DNA from: Oscillospiraceae bacterium
GTDB taxonomy: Bacteria; Bacillota; Clostridia; Oscillospirales; Acutalibacteraceae
Reading direction: 5' to 3'
Length of the DNA: 64,000 nucleotides
NCBI GenBank assembly: GCA_902786285.1
Contig: CADABX010000002.1
Coordinates: 84,855 to 148,854, forward strand
A program made the translations under genes and the position numbers. The notes beneath the pieces are model-generated. The model had not been told where the DNA came from. It saw only the letters and a program-made list of their open reading frames with translations, and made no database searches. The stretch's first letter is position 1; the number at the start of each line of letters is the position of its first letter. Of this stretch, positions 61,959 through 64,000 are shown piece after piece.

Positions 61959-62064
61959 GCCTAAAATGAATATTCTTTCTAAAAATCCATAAATTTTTGC
62001 ATATCAAAGGATGATTATCAAAAAATTATGAATAATCAATGCATAAAACAAGCTTTATACATTT

Positions 62065-62334
62065 CTAAAGCAGCACATACAGCAGCGCCAGTACCAGCTT
62101 GTCGTCGGCGCCTTCTCGCATCAGCAGTAAGATCAGCGGCAAAATCAGCAGCGCGTCGGAATCCAGATGCAAAAACTGCAGCAGTCCGGACGCCGGATGG
62201 CTCTCTTGCTGCTGCGGCAGCGCCGGCGGCGACGTTTGCGGCGGTTCCTCTGCCTCGCTTTGCGGTGCATGTGCGTGCATCTGCTGCATCTGCCACACAG
62301 CGTCCAGTATTTGTTCCTCCTGCGGTTCGCCCAT
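62065..62334 (-). CDS. Small acidic protein with hydrophobic C-terminus
   Basis: An 89-residue protein. Residues 1-48 are acidic and Gln/Pro-rich (EPQEEQILDAVWQMQQMHAHAPQSEAEEPPQ). Residues 50-89 are strongly hydrophobic (LLQFLHLDSDALLILPLILLLMREGADDKLVLALLYVLL). I do not recognise it. AAAGGAG lies 7 bases before the ATG, and the gene is the last of three co-directional small genes (21-base gap to the previous). The hydrophobic end suggests membrane association. Confidence 0.65.
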   Translation of the reverse strand: MGEPQEEQILDAVWQMQQMHAHAPQSEAEEPPQTSPPALPQQQESHPASGLLQFLHLDSDALLILPLILLLMREGADDKLVLALLYVLL

Positions 62335-62355
62335 GGTGCATCTCCTTTCTTTCGT

Positions 62356-62709
62356 CTACAACCCGAGTTCCCGAAGCTGCGGCAAAATCTGCAATAGCTG
62401 CAGCATCCGCGCCGCTGTGTCGATGCGCTGCTGCTTTTCCGGGCGCACCAGCGGCCGCAGCGCCAAAAGCAGATCGGTACGCGGATCGTGTTCGCGGCTT
62501 GACAGCAACGAAAACAGCTGTGTCAGCTTGTGCAGCAGCGCCGGGTCGGGCATCGAAAACGCGGCGGCGTCCTGCGTCGGCGGCTCCGGTTGCGGCGCGT
62601 CCGTCGCCGAATCGCCAAGCAGTGCGCCGGCAGTCTCCAAAAGGGCGGACAGATCCTGTCCCTGCAGCGACTGCAGCAGCCCCGACAGATCAAAGCTTTC
62701 CGTCGCCAT
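62356..62709 (-). CDS. Small helical protein of unknown function
   Basis: A 117-residue, Leu-rich protein: FDLSGLLQSLQGQDLSALLETAGALLG, then LLHKLTQLFSLLSSREHDPRTDLLLALRPLVRPEKQQRIDTAARMLQLLQILPQLRELGL. The C-terminal 'LLLALRP…R..KQ.RID.A..ML.L….LP.L' pattern is familiar from conserved hypothetical Clostridia proteins. No function is known to me. It starts inside the preceding gene (20-base overlap) without a strong ribosome site, so translation is probably coupled. Confidence 0.65.
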   Translation of the reverse strand: MATESFDLSGLLQSLQGQDLSALLETAGALLGDSATDAPQPEPPTQDAAAFSMPDPALLHKLTQLFSLLSSREHDPRTDLLLALRPLVRPEKQQRIDTAARMLQLLQILPQLRELGL

Positions 62710-62941
62710 GACCGTCTGCGCTCTTTTGCAGCGCACGCAGAATGGACTGCACCTGTGGATGCTGCAGCAGATTCTGCAGCTTTTGCGGATCGTTGAGCAT
62801 CTGCTTTGCTGCCGCCTGTTGTTCGGGTTTCAGCGCGCCGAGCAGCGCTTCCGGCTGCGGGTCGGCGCCGCCTGTCTGCGATTTCCATAGCTTCAGCAGT
62901 GCCGAAAGCAGCTTCGGGGAAAGTTTTGTTGTGTCATCCAT
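62690..62941 (-). CDS. Small helical protein of unknown function (first of three)
   Basis: An 83-residue protein: TKLSPKLLSALLKLWKSQ, then LGALKPEQQAAAKQMLNDPQKLQNLLQHPQVQSILRALQKSADG. The 'L.DP.KL..LL..P.V..IL' pattern looks like a short helical repeat and shares its Leu-rich style with the next protein. GGAGGT lies 6 bases before the ATG. It is first in a three-gene unit; no clear promoter of any sigma class was found upstream. Confidence 0.65.
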   Translation of the reverse strand: MDDTTKLSPKLLSALLKLWKSQTGGADPQPEALLGALKPEQQAAAKQMLNDPQKLQNLLQHPQVQSILRALQKSADGHGDGKL

Positions 62942-63019
62942 TGCAATACCTCCGAATTTATGGTAAAATTCAACTTGTATCCATATACTATGCCTATGAC
63001 GCAAAAGGGGGAATGATGC

Positions 63020-63493
63020 ATGCGTGTGTTGCTGCTTTCGGATTCCCACGGCGCTGTGCGGCGGATGCAGGCGACGATCGAACGGGAGGCGGATTGCAAA
63101 ACCGTCTTTTTCCTCGGCGACGGGCTGTCCGATCTGGAACAGGTCCGCAACAGCTTTCCCGACCGCAGTTTTGTTGCTGTTTGCGGCAACATGGACCTGA
63201 AAAGCGCATATACATCCTATGATGATTTCGCCTACAAGTATCTCGAAGACCACACGATTATTGCGACCCACGGGCACCGCGTCTCGGTGCGCAGCACTTT
63301 GACCGATTACCTCGCAAAGGCGCAGGGCGTGCTGGCCGATATCGCACTGTACGGCCATACCCACCGGCAGGATCAGCAGATGCGTGCGGGCGTGCTGTTT
63401 GTCAATCCCGGCGCACTGTGCGACGGTAAATACGCCGTGCTGACGCTGACGAAAACGCAGGCGGACGTGACGTTTTGCACCTGCGCATTCTGA
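63020..63493 (+). CDS. YfcE/MJ0936-type phosphodiesterase
   Basis: A 157-residue single-domain calcineurin-like phosphodiesterase. Motifs: LLSDSHG (Asp8, His10), FFLGDGLSDLEQ, CGNMD (the Asn of GNxD), ATHGHR and GHTHRQD. All metal ligands are present. Family members hydrolyse phosphodiesters such as bis-pNPP in vitro; the physiological substrate is unknown. GGGGGA lies upstream of the ATG, which begins 12 bases before the trkA-like gene's site. It is divergent from the three small genes and co-directional with the next gene (12-base gap). Confidence 0.88.
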   Translation: MRVLLLSDSHGAVRRMQATIEREADCKTVFFLGDGLSDLEQVRNSFPDRSFVAVCGNMDLKSAYTSYDDFAYKYLEDHTIIATHGHRVSVRSTLTDYLAKAQGVLADIALYGHTHRQDQQMRAGVLFVNPGALCDGKYAVLTLTKTQADVTFCTCAF

Positions 63494-63505
63494 AAGGAGA
63501 AACGT

Positions 63506-64000
63506 ATGAATGTTTTGATCATCGGCTGCGGCAAGACCGGTGCGCGCCTTGCCACACAGCTCGACGAATACGGCTATGACGTGGCCGTGGTGGACGCGGA
63601 CGAGCGCGCGTTTCAATCGCTCGGCGAACGGTTTTCGGGGCTGCCGGTCTGCGGCGTCGTCACCGATATGGACGTTTTGCGCAACGCCGGCGCGGACAAC
63701 GCGGATCTGGCTGTTGTTGTTACCGATAACGACAACGTCAACGTCATGGCGGCGCAGACGCTCGAGCTCGAGTTTGACGTGAAAAACACCTTTGTGCGCG
63801 TCAGCGATCCGTCGCGTGAGGCGGTGTTCCGCAAATTCGGCCTTCGCACGATCTGCCCGACCCGGCTCGAAAGCGATCTGCTGTTCAGCCTTGTCAGCCA
63901 GGACAGCGAGAATATCGATTCCATCTCCATGGGCGGCACGGCGGTGCATTTTTCCATGGAAAAAGCCGACAAAAAAGAGATCGGCCGTATGGCACACGAG
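63506..64000 (+). CDS. trkA: TrkA-type potassium uptake regulator (3' end beyond window)
   Basis: The first 165 residues of a TrkA/KtrA-like protein. RCK domain: VLIIGCGKTGARLA (GxGxxG nucleotide loop), the acidic residue at the end of the second strand in VAVVDADERAF, GVVTDMDVLRNAGADNADLAVVVTDND, and a conserved DPSREAVFRKFG. A TrkA-C domain begins at about residue 140 and is cut by the window edge. Such proteins bind NAD(H) or ATP and gate a TrkH/KtrB channel, presumably encoded just downstream. AAAGGAG precedes the ATG. Confidence 0.88.
   Translation, partial: MNVLIIGCGKTGARLATQLDEYGYDVAVVDADERAFQSLGERFSGLPVCGVVTDMDVLRNAGADNADLAVVVTDNDNVNVMAAQTLELEFDVKNTFVRVSDPSREAVFRKFGLRTICPTRLESDLLFSLVSQDSENIDSISMGGTAVHFSMEKADKKEIGRMAHE

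Noticed and set aside
61959..62040. Arginine-repressor operator upstream of argG
   Set aside because: Only half-sites (ATGAATATTC, ATGAATAATC) with wrong spacing were found. AT-rich DNA gives such matches by chance.

Overview
The window looks like part of the chromosome of an uncultured anaerobic, endospore-forming Clostridia bacterium of the gut Oscillospirales/Ruminococcaceae type. That placement is inference. It rests on sporulation genes (sigG, spoIIID), a set of [FeFe]-hydrogenase maturases (hydE, hydG, hydF plus a TM1266-type regulator), many glycoside hydrolases, lipoproteins with Firmicutes-type signals, strong GGAGG ribosome sites and sigma-A promoters of the TTGACA-17-TATAAT type. 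By eye the GC content is in the mid-50s percent, except for an AT-richer stretch at about 52.5-56.4 kb.

Layout. 1-3.1 kb: a small redox cluster (ABM monooxygenase, carboxymuconolactone decarboxylase-cupin, flavodoxin lipoprotein, DUF4405/cyclophilin-like fusion). 3.1-9.1 kb (minus): fucose/arabinose isomerase-like enzyme, EEP-family hydrolase, split threonine/serine exporter, KDG kinase and KDPG aldolase. 9.2-17.5 kb (plus): beta-mannosidase (GH2), arabinofuranosidase (GH51), a CofE-like ligase, a lipoprotein, an MBL-fold hydrolase with a structured leader, and a short anchored protein carrying a TIM-barrel tail. 17.6-23 kb: a GH2 beta-galactosidase, then two glycosidase-like genes on the minus strand. 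23-24 kb: two head-to-head gene remnants. 24-28.6 kb (minus): beta-propeller protein, PI-PLC-like enzyme, VanZ protein and GPH-type sugar symporter. 28.7-35 kb: zinc-ribbon membrane protein, repeat-rich gap, sigG, second GH2 beta-galactosidase, acyltransferase. 35.1-42 kb: myo-inositol catabolism operon (iolG, iolB, four-helix-bundle gene, iolD, iolE) and a metallophosphoesterase. 42-46.2 kb: GH16 enzyme, glycerophosphodiesterase, tRNA-Val, two-domain lipoprotein, DUF1643 protein, spoIIID. 46.2-50.4 kb: hydrogenase-maturation operon behind an apparent transcription attenuator. 50.4-52.5 kb: two Lgt-like membrane proteins. 52.8-60.5 kb: one secreted repeat protein of 2584 residues. 60.7-64 kb: argG, three small proteins, a YfcE-type phosphodiesterase, and the start of a TrkA-type protein.

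How it fits together. The glycosidases, isomerase, KDG kinase/KDPG aldolase, sugar symporter and inositol operon describe a forager on plant and host glycans that channels uronates and inositol into central metabolism. Hydrogenase maturation points to H2-evolving fermentation.

The most unusual feature is a recurring class of element at the 3' ends of genes. Each end is an array of exactly four 7- or 8-bp units, and the two ends are in inverted orientation (8.2, 29.5-30.0, 37.0-37.6, 40.4 and 43.1 kb; a lone array at 27.0 kb). Three lie between cistrons of an operon in the same orientation relative to transcription. They share a hairpin whose stem shows compensatory changes. One encloses a four-helix-bundle protein gene. 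Other highlights are the hyd-operon leader with mutually exclusive terminator and antiterminator pairings, a three-way-junction leader before the MBL gene, and the giant repeat protein with an apparent mid-gene change in base composition. No CRISPR array, rRNA, phage or insertion-sequence transposase was seen.
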